DNA from: Lachnospiraceae bacterium
GTDB taxonomy: Bacteria; Bacillota; Clostridia; Lachnospirales; Lachnospiraceae
Reading direction: 5' to 3'
Assembly (NCBI GenBank): GCA_024403435.1
Contig: JAKSRV010000010.1
Coordinates: forward strand, 1 to 35,460
Length of the DNA stretch: 35,460 bases
The number at the start of each line of letters is the position of its first letter. Position 1 is the stretch's first letter. This document shows positions 23,351-31,291 of this stretch, one piece after another. The translations under genes were made by a program, and so were the position numbers. Below the pieces are notes generated by a model that saw only the letters and a list, made by a program, of their open reading frames with translations, was not told the origin of the DNA and searched no databases.

Positions 23351-24412
23351 TTAGATATAGTAGAGATTTGAATCATCGAGAGACTTATTTGTAATGATTG
23401 TAGTCTTCTCATCATCGAATACATAAAGCTGATTAATAAGTACCTTTACCGTGTCACCGGGTTTAAGCGGTCCGTTTACCAAAGGTGAATTTGCCTTAAT
23501 CTTGATATCATGTACATTGAGAATCGCTTCGAAGTAGTTTCCTCTGAAAATACTCTGTTCAACAACCGCATCTTCGTAAGCAGGTGCATTTGCCTTGGGT
23601 GAATTCTCACTGCTGATTTCCACGAACTCAGCTCTGATAACTGCCTTGGTATTCTCACCTATTGAATCGAAGCCCTTGAGTTTTCCGTAGTCCTCAATGA
23701 TTGAAGACTTACCGATAAACTGTGCTACGAAAGGAGTCTTGGGATGGAGGTAGATATCTACCGGATCGCCAACCTGTTCTACACGTCCCTGATTGGTAAT
23801 TACTATCTCATCCGCAACCTCAATCGCTTCATCCTGATCGTGTGTTACGAAAATACTTGTGATTCCGATCTTGTCTATGGTTTCTCTGAGCCAGGTTCTG
23901 AGTTCCTGTCTTACCTTGGCATCGATTGCTGCAAAAGGCTCATCCAAAAGAAGAAGTTCAGGTTCGGGAGCAAGTGCTCTGGCAAGTGCAATTCTCTGTC
24001 TCTGTCCGCCTGAGAGCTGGTCGGGATATCTTTTTTCAAGTCCGGGAAGGTTTACCAGCTCGAGCAGCTCTGTAACTCTCTTCCTGATATATTCCTTATC
24101 TCTCTTCTGAACCTTGAGGCCGTATGCGATGTTGTCATATACAGTCATATATGGAAACAACGCATAACTCTGAAATACAAAACCTACACCTCTCTGACTG
24201 GGTGAAAGTCCGTTTACCAGCTTTCCGTTGATGTAGATATCTCCGTTGTCCTGATGTTCAAGTCCGGCTATCATACGAAGAATTGTTGTCTTTCCGCTTC
24301 CGCTGGGTCCGAGTAATCCGATCAGTTTTCCTTTTTCAATTTCAAAACTCACATTCTTGGATGCCTGACAATCACCGAAGCTCTTATTGATATTTTTTAA
24401 CTCTACGTACAT
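23351..24412 (-). CDS. CysA/PotA-type ABC transporter ATPase with C-terminal domain
   Basis: Walker A GPSGSGKTT is near residues 36-44, then Q-loop FVFQSYALFPYMTVYDNIAYGL, signature LSGGQRQR, Walker B LLLLDEPFAAID and H-loop FVTHD. After residue about 235 comes a C-terminal extension of over 100 residues (VGDPVDIYLHPKTPFVAQFIG and a TOBE-like beta region), as in sulfate/spermidine/iron ATPases. SsuB-type ATPases that normally pair with SsuC permeases lack this extension, so the combination is mixed. Start chosen at the ATG at 24412 (family N-terminus MYVELKN, AAAGGA about 10 nt upstream); the longer frame to 24463 adds 17 unlikely residues. First gene of the importer/ASST operon. Confidence 0.88.
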   Translation of the reverse strand: MYVELKNINKSFGDCQASKNVSFEIEKGKLIGLLGPSGSGKTTILRMIAGLEHQDNGDIYINGKLVNGLSPSQRGVGFVFQSYALFPYMTVYDNIAYGLKVQKRDKEYIRKRVTELLELVNLPGLEKRYPDQLSGGQRQRIALARALAPEPELLLLDEPFAAIDAKVRQELRTWLRETIDKIGITSIFVTHDQDEAIEVADEIVITNQGRVEQVGDPVDIYLHPKTPFVAQFIGKSSIIEDYGKLKGFDSIGENTKAVIRAEFVEISSENSPKANAPAYEDAVVEQSIFRGNYFEAILNVHDIKIKANSPLVNGPLKPGDTVKVLINQLYVFDDEKTTIITNKSLDDSNLYYI

Positions 24413-24519
24413 GTCATCACCGTCCTTTTCAAAACTTGCATCATGTTTTTGATGTTTCATCATCAGTTTTTCTATGTCCTTCTGACATCGTAAAGATTAT
24501 CACGTTATCAAAATGCTGT

Positions 24520-24561
24520 ATAATACCGCAAATTTATTACTTGTTATAGCCGAAAACTATA
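24520..24561 (-). promoter_or_regulatory. TATAG-N7-CTATA dyad and promoter of the importer/ASST operon
   Basis: The perfect 5-bp arms lie at 24545-24549 and 24557-24561. On the minus strand the downstream arm runs into the -35 position (TATAAC), then a 17-nt spacer and TATTAT (24525-24520). This is the same layout as at 14834-14874. A poor -35 with an adjacent dyad suggests activation by a LysR-type regulator. Confidence 0.5.
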
Positions 24562-24620
24562 TATTCTGATAGCTGATAAGTATTGGCAACAATAAAAATT
24601 ATTGCTTACAATATAATTAC

Positions 24621-24662
24621 AAAAAGACAGCCCATCTATTCTATAAAGAATAAACAGGCTGT
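24621..24662 (-). terminator. Strand-specific 16-bp hairpin with U-tract in the divergent intergenic region
   Basis: On the minus strand ACAGCC, UGUU and UAUUCU pair fully with the other arm (16 bp including three to four G-U pairs; loop of 4 nt), followed by CUUUUUG. On the plus strand the wobble pairs become A-C mismatches. So the minus-strand RNA is the structured one. It lies about 200 nt upstream of the importer operon and could be a leader terminator, or could stop antisense transcription away from trxB. Confidence 0.55.
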
Positions 24663-24727
24663 TTATAAATACTTTTTATAGAAACAAAACATCAACCAAA
24701 AGCAATATATAAGTATAAGAAAGGACA

Positions 24728-25651
24728 ATGAATAATATGTATGATTTAGTGATAATCGGTAGCGGCCCCGCAGGTCTTTCCGCTGCCATCTACGGTGTCA
24801 GAGCGGGCTTAAAGCTTGTAGTTATAGAAAAAGATTATGAGGGAACCGGCCAAGTTGCTCTCAGCAGCTGCGTGGACAACTATCTCGGTCTGCCCGGAAT
24901 GGATGGCTACAGCATGGGTGAAAAATTCAGAGAGCATGCCGTAGGCTTCGGTGTTGAGTTTTTGGAAGCCGAAGTCTCTCAGATTGAGAAGAGCTCTTCT
25001 ATATATGTAATAAACACTTCCGACGGCAACAAGCTTGAAACAAAAACAGTACTCTATGCTACAGGAGCCACCCACAGAAAGCTAGGTGCACCCGGAGAAG
25101 AAAAGTACGATACCAAAGGTGTATCTTATTGCGCAACATGTGACGGCGCATTTTACAGGAAAAAGACAGCAGCGGTAATCGGAGGAGGCGACACTGCTCT
25201 CGATGACGCACTCTATCTATCAGGCATATGTGAAAAGGTATATCTGATTCATAGAAGGGATTCTTTCCGTGCTGCCGAAATCACGGTCCGTAAAATCAAG
25301 GAAAAAGAGAATATAGAATTGGTACTTAATTCAACTGTTACGGAGATTCTTGGTACCGATAAGGTTACATCGATAAAAGTAAACAATAAACTCACCGGTG
25401 AAGACAGCATATTGGATGTAAGCGGTGTGTTCGTTGCAGCCGGTTCCGTTCCGTCTACTCAGGCTGTTCCTTCAGATGTAAATCTTGATCCGGCAGGCTA
25501 TATTATTGCAGACGAAAGTGGAATTACTTCTGCTCCCGGTTTCTTTACCGCAGGTGATGTGAGAACCAAGGCTCTCCGCCAGGTTATTACTGCTGTTTCA
25601 GACGGAGCCAATGCGGTCACATCCATAACTCACTATCTTGAAAATATGTAA
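24728..25651 (+). CDS. trxB: NADPH-dependent thioredoxin reductase TrxB
   Basis: Flavoprotein passing electrons from NADPH to thioredoxin. FAD motif GSGPAGLSAAIYGVRAG is near residues 11-27, redox centre CATCDG near 134-139, NADPH-domain GGGDTALDDA and the HRRDSFRA motif that selects NADPH, then the C-terminal GVFVAAGSVP and FTAGDVR FAD segments. At 307 residues it is standard size. It is divergent from the importer/ASST operon and is the natural reductant for the two unusual thioredoxins of the island. The intergenic region is shared with the dyad at 24545-24561, so co-regulation is possible. Confidence 0.95.
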   Translation: MNNMYDLVIIGSGPAGLSAAIYGVRAGLKLVVIEKDYEGTGQVALSSCVDNYLGLPGMDGYSMGEKFREHAVGFGVEFLEAEVSQIEKSSSIYVINTSDGNKLETKTVLYATGATHRKLGAPGEEKYDTKGVSYCATCDGAFYRKKTAAVIGGGDTALDDALYLSGICEKVYLIHRRDSFRAAEITVRKIKEKENIELVLNSTVTEILGTDKVTSIKVNNKLTGEDSILDVSGVFVAAGSVPSTQAVPSDVNLDPAGYIIADESGITSAPGFFTAGDVRTKALRQVITAVSDGANAVTSITHYLENM

Positions 25652-25745
25652 TGTGTAGACTTAGAAGCTGTCAGCGAAACGACCACGAAGCATTCAACTA
25701 CTGCCGCGTACTATTTATTATATTAATATTTGATCTATAAACACA

Positions 25746-25774
25746 AAACACGGCGCCACATCAGCGCCGTGTTT
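25746..25774. terminator. Bidirectional hairpin between trxB and the Ser-rich lipoprotein
   Basis: A perfect 11-bp inverted repeat (25746-25756 with 25764-25774) with a 7-nt loop stands between convergent genes. Both strands end in short T-rich runs (TTTCTATT and TTTTGTGTTTAT), so it can end transcription from either side. Confidence 0.75.
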
Positions 25775-25811
25775 CTATTACTAATCTATTAATACAATGT
25801 CTCGTATATAT

Positions 25812-27011
25812 TTATCTTGTAATTCCGCACATTTCAAAAATGCTGTTTTCAACTGCCTGAGAAAAAGGCTCTACAAAATATAAAGAACCGTCAGCGGCCT
25901 TATAGTATCTGTTCAAATAAGACGGATCTACAGGAATATAGTAGAATCCATCATCGATACTGATTTCAATAGATTCCTCCATCTCGTAGTTTCCACTCAA
26001 CCAGTCATACTGTTTATATTCCATCTCACGTGTCTCTGCTTTGATACTCTCTGCCAGTTCATCATCTGCACAATATGATTTGTCTCCGCAGTTGATAATT
26101 ACAGGCGAATAATCATAAGCCGCACCAAAATTGTTCTGCTGGTTGTTATAGACTATTTCAAGATATTCCACCAATGATCTCATATCAACGTCATTCATGA
26201 TAACATAAAATCCATAGTCACTTCCGTCTAAGTATCCGTAATTGTCATCGTCTGCAAACAGTAACAGCACATTTCCATCACCCAAAGTGATAACATCTGA
26301 GATTTCTCCGTATTCTGAATAATCAGTTTCTATTTCGACTCTGCTAAAACTATACTCTCCAAGCTTTGATACAACTTCATCGGTAATCTCTATGCTGTCA
26401 CCATCATGAATGATAAAATCAATTCCGTTTTCAAAGGGTGCGATAAATACATTATTTTGCATATACTCTGTCGCAATATCATTTACCACATTATTAAATT
26501 CCTCATCAGAAAAAGTGACAAGGCTCTCATCATCCCACAAATATCTGTAAGCATCACATGACAAGTATATATCACCGTTTATGCATATCTTGTATTCATC
26601 GAGCAGTGCTATAAAATAATCATCTCCAACAGGCTTAATATCTGTCAATGTATCCTGAACTCTCTGAATCTGGTCCTCATCCAAATCGATGACATATTCC
26701 GAAAGAGTTATATCTCCGAATGAATTAATTGCCTCAGCAGTAGAATAATTGTAGCCATCATAAAAATAAATAGTCATTGAATCAATGGTCAGATTTTTCA
26801 TATAATCTGCATCAATTTTTCCATTGTTATGATTATTCGAAGTGTGTCCTGAAGAGCTTGACGAACTGTTTGATGATGAACCGGAAGAACTGCTAGATGA
26901 GCCGCTTGAAGATCCTCCTGTCGAAGGTGCAATTCCACATCCTACACATCCAAGTGTCAGTCCTATTGCACCGGCTGTTGCCATAAATCTTTTAATCGAA
27001 AACTTTTTCAT
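25812..27011 (-). CDS. Ser-rich-tethered lipoprotein of unknown function
   Basis: Signal peptide with several Cys near residues 22-25 (LTLGCVGCG), the likely lipidation region, then a Ser/Gly/Asn tether of about 40 residues (about 30-70). The remaining 330 residues are acidic and rich in Asp and Tyr, suggesting a beta-rich extracellular domain. I recognise no family. Start chosen at the ATG at 27011 (399 residues) with GGAGG 7 nt upstream; the longer frame to 27083 is not supported. It lies alone between two terminators. Its style resembles the lipoprotein at 30482-31234, but no clear homology was seen by eye. Confidence 0.75.
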   Translation of the reverse strand: MKKFSIKRFMATAGAIGLTLGCVGCGIAPSTGGSSSGSSSSSSGSSSNSSSSSSGHTSNNHNNGKIDADYMKNLTIDSMTIYFYDGYNYSTAEAINSFGDITLSEYVIDLDEDQIQRVQDTLTDIKPVGDDYFIALLDEYKICINGDIYLSCDAYRYLWDDESLVTFSDEEFNNVVNDIATEYMQNNVFIAPFENGIDFIIHDGDSIEITDEVVSKLGEYSFSRVEIETDYSEYGEISDVITLGDGNVLLLFADDDNYGYLDGSDYGFYVIMNDVDMRSLVEYLEIVYNNQQNNFGAAYDYSPVIINCGDKSYCADDELAESIKAETREMEYKQYDWLSGNYEMEESIEISIDDGFYYIPVDPSYLNRYYKAADGSLYFVEPFSQAVENSIFEMCGITR

Positions 27012-27098
27012 ATCTTTTCCTCCATGAGCAATATTTGCTTGCTCTACCCCTATAGACAGACAATATATCAAAATATTACACAAACTGCCAGTAAAAAT

Positions 27099-27134
27099 AA
27101 AAAAGGGTGATGCATTTAAAACTACGCATCACCC
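27099..27134 (-). terminator. Intrinsic terminator of the BlaI/BlaR1-like operon
   Basis: On the minus strand a 9-bp perfect stem (27134-27126 with 27113-27105) with a 12-nt loop is followed by six T. It lies 40 nt past the stop at 27174. Confidence 0.85.
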
Positions 27135-27173
27135 CTTGTGGTATTGTTTTGTATTGAATTTTGTAAAACTTAC

Positions 27174-28862
27174 TTAATAAAACTGAACAGGATTTTGGAA
27201 GTTACCGCTCGCATCGGTAAGAGCAAAGTGAAGATGCGGTCCGGTACTGTTTCCGGTACTTCCAAGCGTACCTATAGGCGAACCTGCGCTTACAGATTCA
27301 TTAAGTGCAACTGTCACAGATTCACAGTTGTTGTAATACACTGACCATCCGTCACTATTGGTAATAACAATATAATTACCATTGGCTGTATCAAATCCGG
27401 TCGCAGTAACCGTTCCGGAAATTGCTGCTACAAGTGGTGTCCCCATTGTTGCGGCATAATCTACTGCCTGATGACGTGATGAGTATTCCATTGCGATAAT
27501 ACTGTCTCCCATTACAGGAGTTACCAACTTAAGATTGGTTGACTCTGATGCGGTACTCTCTGTTGTATTATCTGTTGTTGTGTTATTTGTTGTAGTATTA
27601 TCTGTTGCTGTATCCTCTGTTGTGGTATTCGCTGTTGTAGTATCCGCTGCTGTGGTATCCTCGTTGGTCGATGCTGTAACTACCGTCGTGTCCTCTTCCT
27701 GCGCCGGTGCTGCTGCCACGGTCTCCTCTGTCATAGATTCCTCCATTTTTGCAGGAGTCTCCTCCGCTGCAGTTATCTCCTCCGTTACTGCATTTTCCAC
27801 TGTGATAGTAGTAGTTTCGGTTGTCGCCGCTACGGTATCTGTGGTAGTAGATGCAGCTGTGGTAAAATCAGCAGAGTCCGCAGTCTCAATCGGCTTACCG
27901 ATAGTGGTATCCTCCGATGCATTTACCGGGTTGGTCGTAAAGACCAGGGTAACTGCCATAGCTGCCATTACCGCTCCGACAACGAGCCACTTATTGGCTT
28001 TCTTTAATTTCATTATATTCAAGATCCTTTCTTTTACACTGACCTCTGCAAAAGCGATGGGGCAAGAAAGGAGCATCCTGTGAGGGACGCTGCATTCCAG
28101 CAGAGTAGTGGAATACAGCTTTTTCCCTTCCGGTCCCATTGTACGGATTACCTTCTCGTCGCAAGCAAGCTCTATGTCACGGCAAAGCAATATGAATGCT
28201 ATCCATACCAACGGATTGAACCAATATACGGCCAGCAAAGCGTAAGCTACAGGCTTTATAATATGATCCATTCTTTTGATATGTGCTCTCTCGTGAAGGA
28301 TTACACAATCCAGTTGCTCATCATTGAGATAGTAAGGTACATATATCTTGGGGCGCGCCAAACCTAATACAAACGGAGAATTGATTTTTTCTGTCCGGTA
28401 TACATTGTCCTCATAACGAACCGCATCACACAGTCTACGTTTCATACGAACACTTGAAACGATACTTGTGATCAGCAGTACAGCTATTCCCGCAATCCAT
28501 ACGTATAGCAGAATTGTTGCGGTGGTGGAGGTGATGATTCTCTCACTGTTGCTGACGGCAGTCTCCGCCGTCTCGTCATATGCCTGCATCAAATAAGCAT
28601 TCAATGCATTGTCCATAGTATTCAATCCCGAATCTACCGTTACATTATTACTCTCCACCACAAAAGTATCTGTGCTGGGAATAATACTGAACGGTGCAGG
28701 AACCGAAAACGGACACAACAGTCTGAATCCGACCAAACACCACAGCACACCCACTATCCATCTGGGGGCCTTTTTGAAAATCATACGAAATATTATCACC
28801 GCCATAATCAACCAACCGGCGACAATACTCATATTCAATAGATTGATAAATAATACTTTCAT
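27174..28862 (-). CDS. BlaR1-type M56 membrane metalloprotease fused to an M23-like domain
   Basis: Residues 1-310 form the M56 sensor-protease module: membrane helices at about 5-28, 35-50 and 115-135, zinc motif HERAH at 190-194, the ELACDEKV segment at 231-238 and a last helix at about 292-310. Residues about 318-443 are a Thr/Asp/Asn/Glu-rich extracellular linker. Residues about 445-562 are an M23/LytM-like domain with zinc ligands H464 and D468 (HQAVD) and H543/H545 (GPHLHF). The family YxHL motif reads YNNC at about 510-513, so one active-site His is missing. Classic BlaR1 carries a penicillin-binding sensor instead. The repressor gene lies 3 nt upstream. The protein probably senses a wall state or antibiotic and cuts BlaI-type repressor. 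Confidence 0.85.
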   Translation of the reverse strand: MKVLFINLLNMSIVAGWLIMAVIIFRMIFKKAPRWIVGVLWCLVGFRLLCPFSVPAPFSIIPSTDTFVVESNNVTVDSGLNTMDNALNAYLMQAYDETAETAVSNSERIITSTTATILLYVWIAGIAVLLITSIVSSVRMKRRLCDAVRYEDNVYRTEKINSPFVLGLARPKIYVPYYLNDEQLDCVILHERAHIKRMDHIIKPVAYALLAVYWFNPLVWIAFILLCRDIELACDEKVIRTMGPEGKKLYSTTLLECSVPHRMLLSCPIAFAEVSVKERILNIMKLKKANKWLVVGAVMAAMAVTLVFTTNPVNASEDTTIGKPIETADSADFTTAASTTTDTVAATTETTTITVENAVTEEITAAEETPAKMEESMTEETVAAAPAQEEDTTVVTASTNEDTTAADTTTANTTTEDTATDNTTTNNTTTDNTTESTASESTNLKLVTPVMGDSIIAMEYSSRHQAVDYAATMGTPLVAAISGTVTATGFDTANGNYIVITNSDGWSVYYNNCESVTVALNESVSAGSPIGTLGSTGNSTGPHLHFALTDASGNFQNPVQFY

Positions 28863-28865
28863 CCC

Positions 28866-29225
28866 CTATTCCTCATAAGAATCGATAATCTGTCTTATTT
28901 CATCAATTTGTTTAGCGGAAAGCTTCTTACTTCTTGCAAATGCAGCCATAAAAGCCGGTACCGATCCTGAAAATGTCTTATCCACCAATTCATCGATTTC
29001 AGCGGTCTGAACCTCATCCTTGGTAACCAAAGGAGTAACTATAGCGTTCTCACTCTTAAGTACTCCGCGTTCCGACAGACGCTTAATAACCGTATATGTG
29101 GTGGCTTTCTTCCAGCCCAGTCTCTCATCACAAATCTTGACCAGCTCTGTACTGTTAATCTGACCATACTCCCAGAGTATCAGACAGAATCTGTATTCAC
29201 TTTCATAAACCTTAGGTGTCTCCAT
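28866..29225 (-). CDS. BlaI/MecI/CopY-family repressor
   Basis: A 119-residue winged-helix repressor. The N-terminal LILWEYGQINSTELVKICDERLGWKKATTYTVIKRLSERGVL is the recognition-helix region of the family. The C-terminal half is the dimer/proteolysis region. It is made with the M56 protein as a two-gene unit whose promoter carries two dyads. AAGGAG is 7 nt upstream of the ATG. Cleavage by the M56 partner on signal would derepress the operon, as known for BlaI/BlaR1. What else it controls is unknown. Confidence 0.93.
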   Translation of the reverse strand: METPKVYESEYRFCLILWEYGQINSTELVKICDERLGWKKATTYTVIKRLSERGVLKSENAIVTPLVTKDEVQTAEIDELVDKTFSGSVPAFMAAFARSKKLSAKQIDEIRQIIDSYEE

Positions 29226-29278
29226 TGGAATTCTCCTTAAAATAAAATCAGCTGATTGGGAATAGCACGAAAGAAAAT

Positions 29279-29296
29279 GGTCTAACGCGCTAGACC
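29279..29296. promoter_or_regulatory. Operator dyad 1 for the BlaI-type repressor
   Basis: GGTCTA-N6-TAGACC palindrome just downstream of the promoter, about 60 nt before the repressor ATG. Its centre is 26 bp from dyad 2. Autoregulation through paired dyads is the family rule. Confidence 0.75.
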
Positions 29297-29304
29297 TTGA
29301 ATTA

Positions 29305-29333
29305 AGTCTAATGCGTTAGACCAGGTTTGTCAA
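29305..29333 (-). promoter_or_regulatory. Promoter of the BlaI/BlaR1-like operon
   Basis: On the minus strand TTGACA (29333-29328), a 17-nt spacer and TAGACT (29310-29305). The -10 departs from consensus because it is part of operator dyad 2. Confidence 0.7.
29306..29321. promoter_or_regulatory. Operator dyad 2 for the BlaI-type repressor
   Basis: Perfect palindrome GTCTAA-TGCG-TTAGAC covering the -10 and part of the spacer, so binding would block polymerase directly. Confidence 0.75.
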
Positions 29334-29358
29334 CACATAATTTTCTATTTTTTTAATG

Positions 29359-30480
29359 CTATTCGACATACATTATAGTCTCGAGATCATCAAGTCCATA
29401 ATGTCTGAATGTAATTCTGTAATCAGGATGCATCTTCAAAATCAAATCGGGAAGGGTAATAAAATCCTCAAGTTTATGATAAATTGAGATAGCCATTCTG
29501 GGATGACATTCCTTAATCAGAATCTCTGCTCCCAGTAAGGCATCGTACTCTGCTCCCTCAACATCCATTTTCAGATAAGTGATTTTTTTACCCTTAAGCA
29601 CCTCATCCAAAGCGATTGTCTCTATAGTCTCCACACCGTCAAAGTTTCTGCTTTCAGCTTCTTCCTTGCTGATAATACATGAGTCCTCAAATCCCTTTGA
29701 TGCAAAATAAACCTTTTCATTTTTCCCGGCTGTGCCGTATGGATACAAATCACACTTACCGAGAGGCTCCAGCAATTTCTTACACTTTTCGTAGTTTTTA
29801 GGATCGGCCTCAAAGCTGTAGATATGATCAAAGCCCTTCTGTCCACACCATGCCGCGAATCTGTAACAGGTTCCTCCGTCATAACATCCGCAATCTACGA
29901 ACACTTCATTTTCAAGCGGCTCAAAGAAATCAAAATACTGTGAAGAATTGTTGCGCCAATCATACATACCCATCGCAATATTCTCTTCCGCTATTCCAAT
30001 ATCATTGCACAGTCTCTTCTTGGTCTCATCGGCAACAGATTTCACTGAATAAGAAATTATTACCTTTTTATCACCATATACTGCTTTGTTATCACGCATT
30101 TCCTTTTCGCTGATGATTCTGATGCCTGTCTGTGCATCTACACTTCCCTTGGAATCATCCGGCTCAATAAACGCATCAATATGTGCACCGAAGCGCAAAA
30201 ATCTACCGGCCAAATAATGTGCCGCTCCACCCGAACCGTACACCAAAACATGGTCGCCCTTTTTAATCTTTTCGGCATAGCTCTCCATATCACTGCTTAG
30301 ATTTCTGTACTTGGCGTCAAGCCCTGTCATGGCTCCCACATTACCTGTCATTGCATACATCAATCTCGCTTCAAAAATCTTTTTGGATATATCATCGCTT
30401 AGATGTGCATATACATTGCGTGCCATTTCTACAAGTTCAGCGTCTGTATTAACCGCCAAAGCTAAATAATCTGCTCCCAT
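29359..30480 (-). CDS. FkbM-type SAM-dependent methyltransferase
   Basis: The first 190 residues hold a helical start and a nucleotide-binding-like region (VLVYGSGGAAHYLAGRFLRFG at about 80-100), followed by the C-terminal FkbM methyltransferase. There the SAM motif is EVFVDCGCYDGGT, then YSFEADPKNYEKC, and the family tail ITYLKMDVEGAEYDALLGA with ISIYHKLEDF. FkbM proteins methylate hydroxyl groups, often on sugars or secondary metabolites. Start chosen at the ATG at 30480 (373 residues): GAGAGGG precedes it by 6 nt, and it lies 1 nt after the stop of the lipoprotein gene, so the two are coupled. No glycan cluster is near; the substrate is unknown. Confidence 0.85.
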   Translation of the reverse strand: MGADYLALAVNTDAELVEMARNVYAHLSDDISKKIFEARLMYAMTGNVGAMTGLDAKYRNLSSDMESYAEKIKKGDHVLVYGSGGAAHYLAGRFLRFGAHIDAFIEPDDSKGSVDAQTGIRIISEKEMRDNKAVYGDKKVIISYSVKSVADETKKRLCNDIGIAEENIAMGMYDWRNNSSQYFDFFEPLENEVFVDCGCYDGGTCYRFAAWCGQKGFDHIYSFEADPKNYEKCKKLLEPLGKCDLYPYGTAGKNEKVYFASKGFEDSCIISKEEAESRNFDGVETIETIALDEVLKGKKITYLKMDVEGAEYDALLGAEILIKECHPRMAISIYHKLEDFITLPDLILKMHPDYRITFRHYGLDDLETIMYVE

Positions 30481-30481
30481 A

Positions 30482-31234
30482 TCAATCCCTCTCATTCATT
30501 TCAAATTCTTTTATCACTGATTCGCGTGTCAATTTGTTATTGTTCTTGTCACTAAACTTAAGCGAATGCCAAAGCTTATAATCACCGTTGGTTTTATCTT
30601 CATCCTCACTTTTAGGCATAATTATCAGCACATCATATGATTTACCCTCATCCCATACAATGTTCCCCGTATCATCCAATTGGTATCTACTGTCCCTGCT
30701 GGAATCATGATAATTATTGATGTATTCCAAATCTATCAATGTATCTATGTCCACCAAAATATCAGCCATTTCCGAATAATCCGTTCCGGCTTCAAAATGT
30801 ATCTCCAACGGCCCCCATGTCCCCAGCAATTGATATTCCGTGACACATTCATTGTCTAAAACTGCTTTGATATCATCCTCATAATATCGTAATACACAAT
30901 CAATATAGTCCGTTCTATATTCCATTCGTCCGCTGTACATAAAAGGTATTGTCGTTGTAAAACCATTTACGTAACAGTTATCTACGGTAATTGTAAATTC
31001 CACTCCGTCATCATCTACCATTTGGTAAATAAAATTCTTACCACCCGCATCTGTATTGCTGTCAACAGATTTACCGTTACTCCTGATTCCGCTGTTAATA
31101 CACTCCTGCGCCAACGCCTCAATACGAGATACCGAAGGCTTATTATAAACAAACGTACATCCCGTAAGCATCATCGAGCATGCACCTGCCAACACGACAG
31201 TCAACATTTTTAAGTTGATAAAACCTCTTTTCAT
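30482..31234 (-). CDS. Small lipoprotein of unknown function
   Basis: Signal peptide with lipobox LTGC (Cys at about residue 26). The 224-residue mature part is acidic, with a TVDNCYVNGFTTTIPFMYSGRMEYRTDYIDCVL region and a C-terminal charged segment. No family recognised. AAAGGA lies 8 nt before the ATG. It is 57 nt downstream of the DUF3810-like gene and directly coupled to the FkbM gene, so it is probably the fourth gene of the polymerase-headed run. Confidence 0.75.
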   Translation of the reverse strand: MKRGFINLKMLTVVLAGACSMMLTGCTFVYNKPSVSRIEALAQECINSGIRSNGKSVDSNTDAGGKNFIYQMVDDDGVEFTITVDNCYVNGFTTTIPFMYSGRMEYRTDYIDCVLRYYEDDIKAVLDNECVTEYQLLGTWGPLEIHFEAGTDYSEMADILVDIDTLIDLEYINNYHDSSRDSRYQLDDTGNIVWDEGKSYDVLIIMPKSEDEDKTNGDYKLWHSLKFSDKNNNKLTRESVIKEFEMNERD

Positions 31235-31291
31235 TTAATCAGTCCTTTTACTTATGAATACTTCTCCCGATTATCCGCAGCTATCGATATT

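Noticed and set aside
27535-28083. Val/Ser-rich 182-codon frame on the plus strand
   Set aside because: It is the antisense shadow of the Thr-rich linker and nearby part of the M56/M23 gene; it has no ribosome site and its composition is explained by ACA/ACT/ACC codon runs on the other strand.
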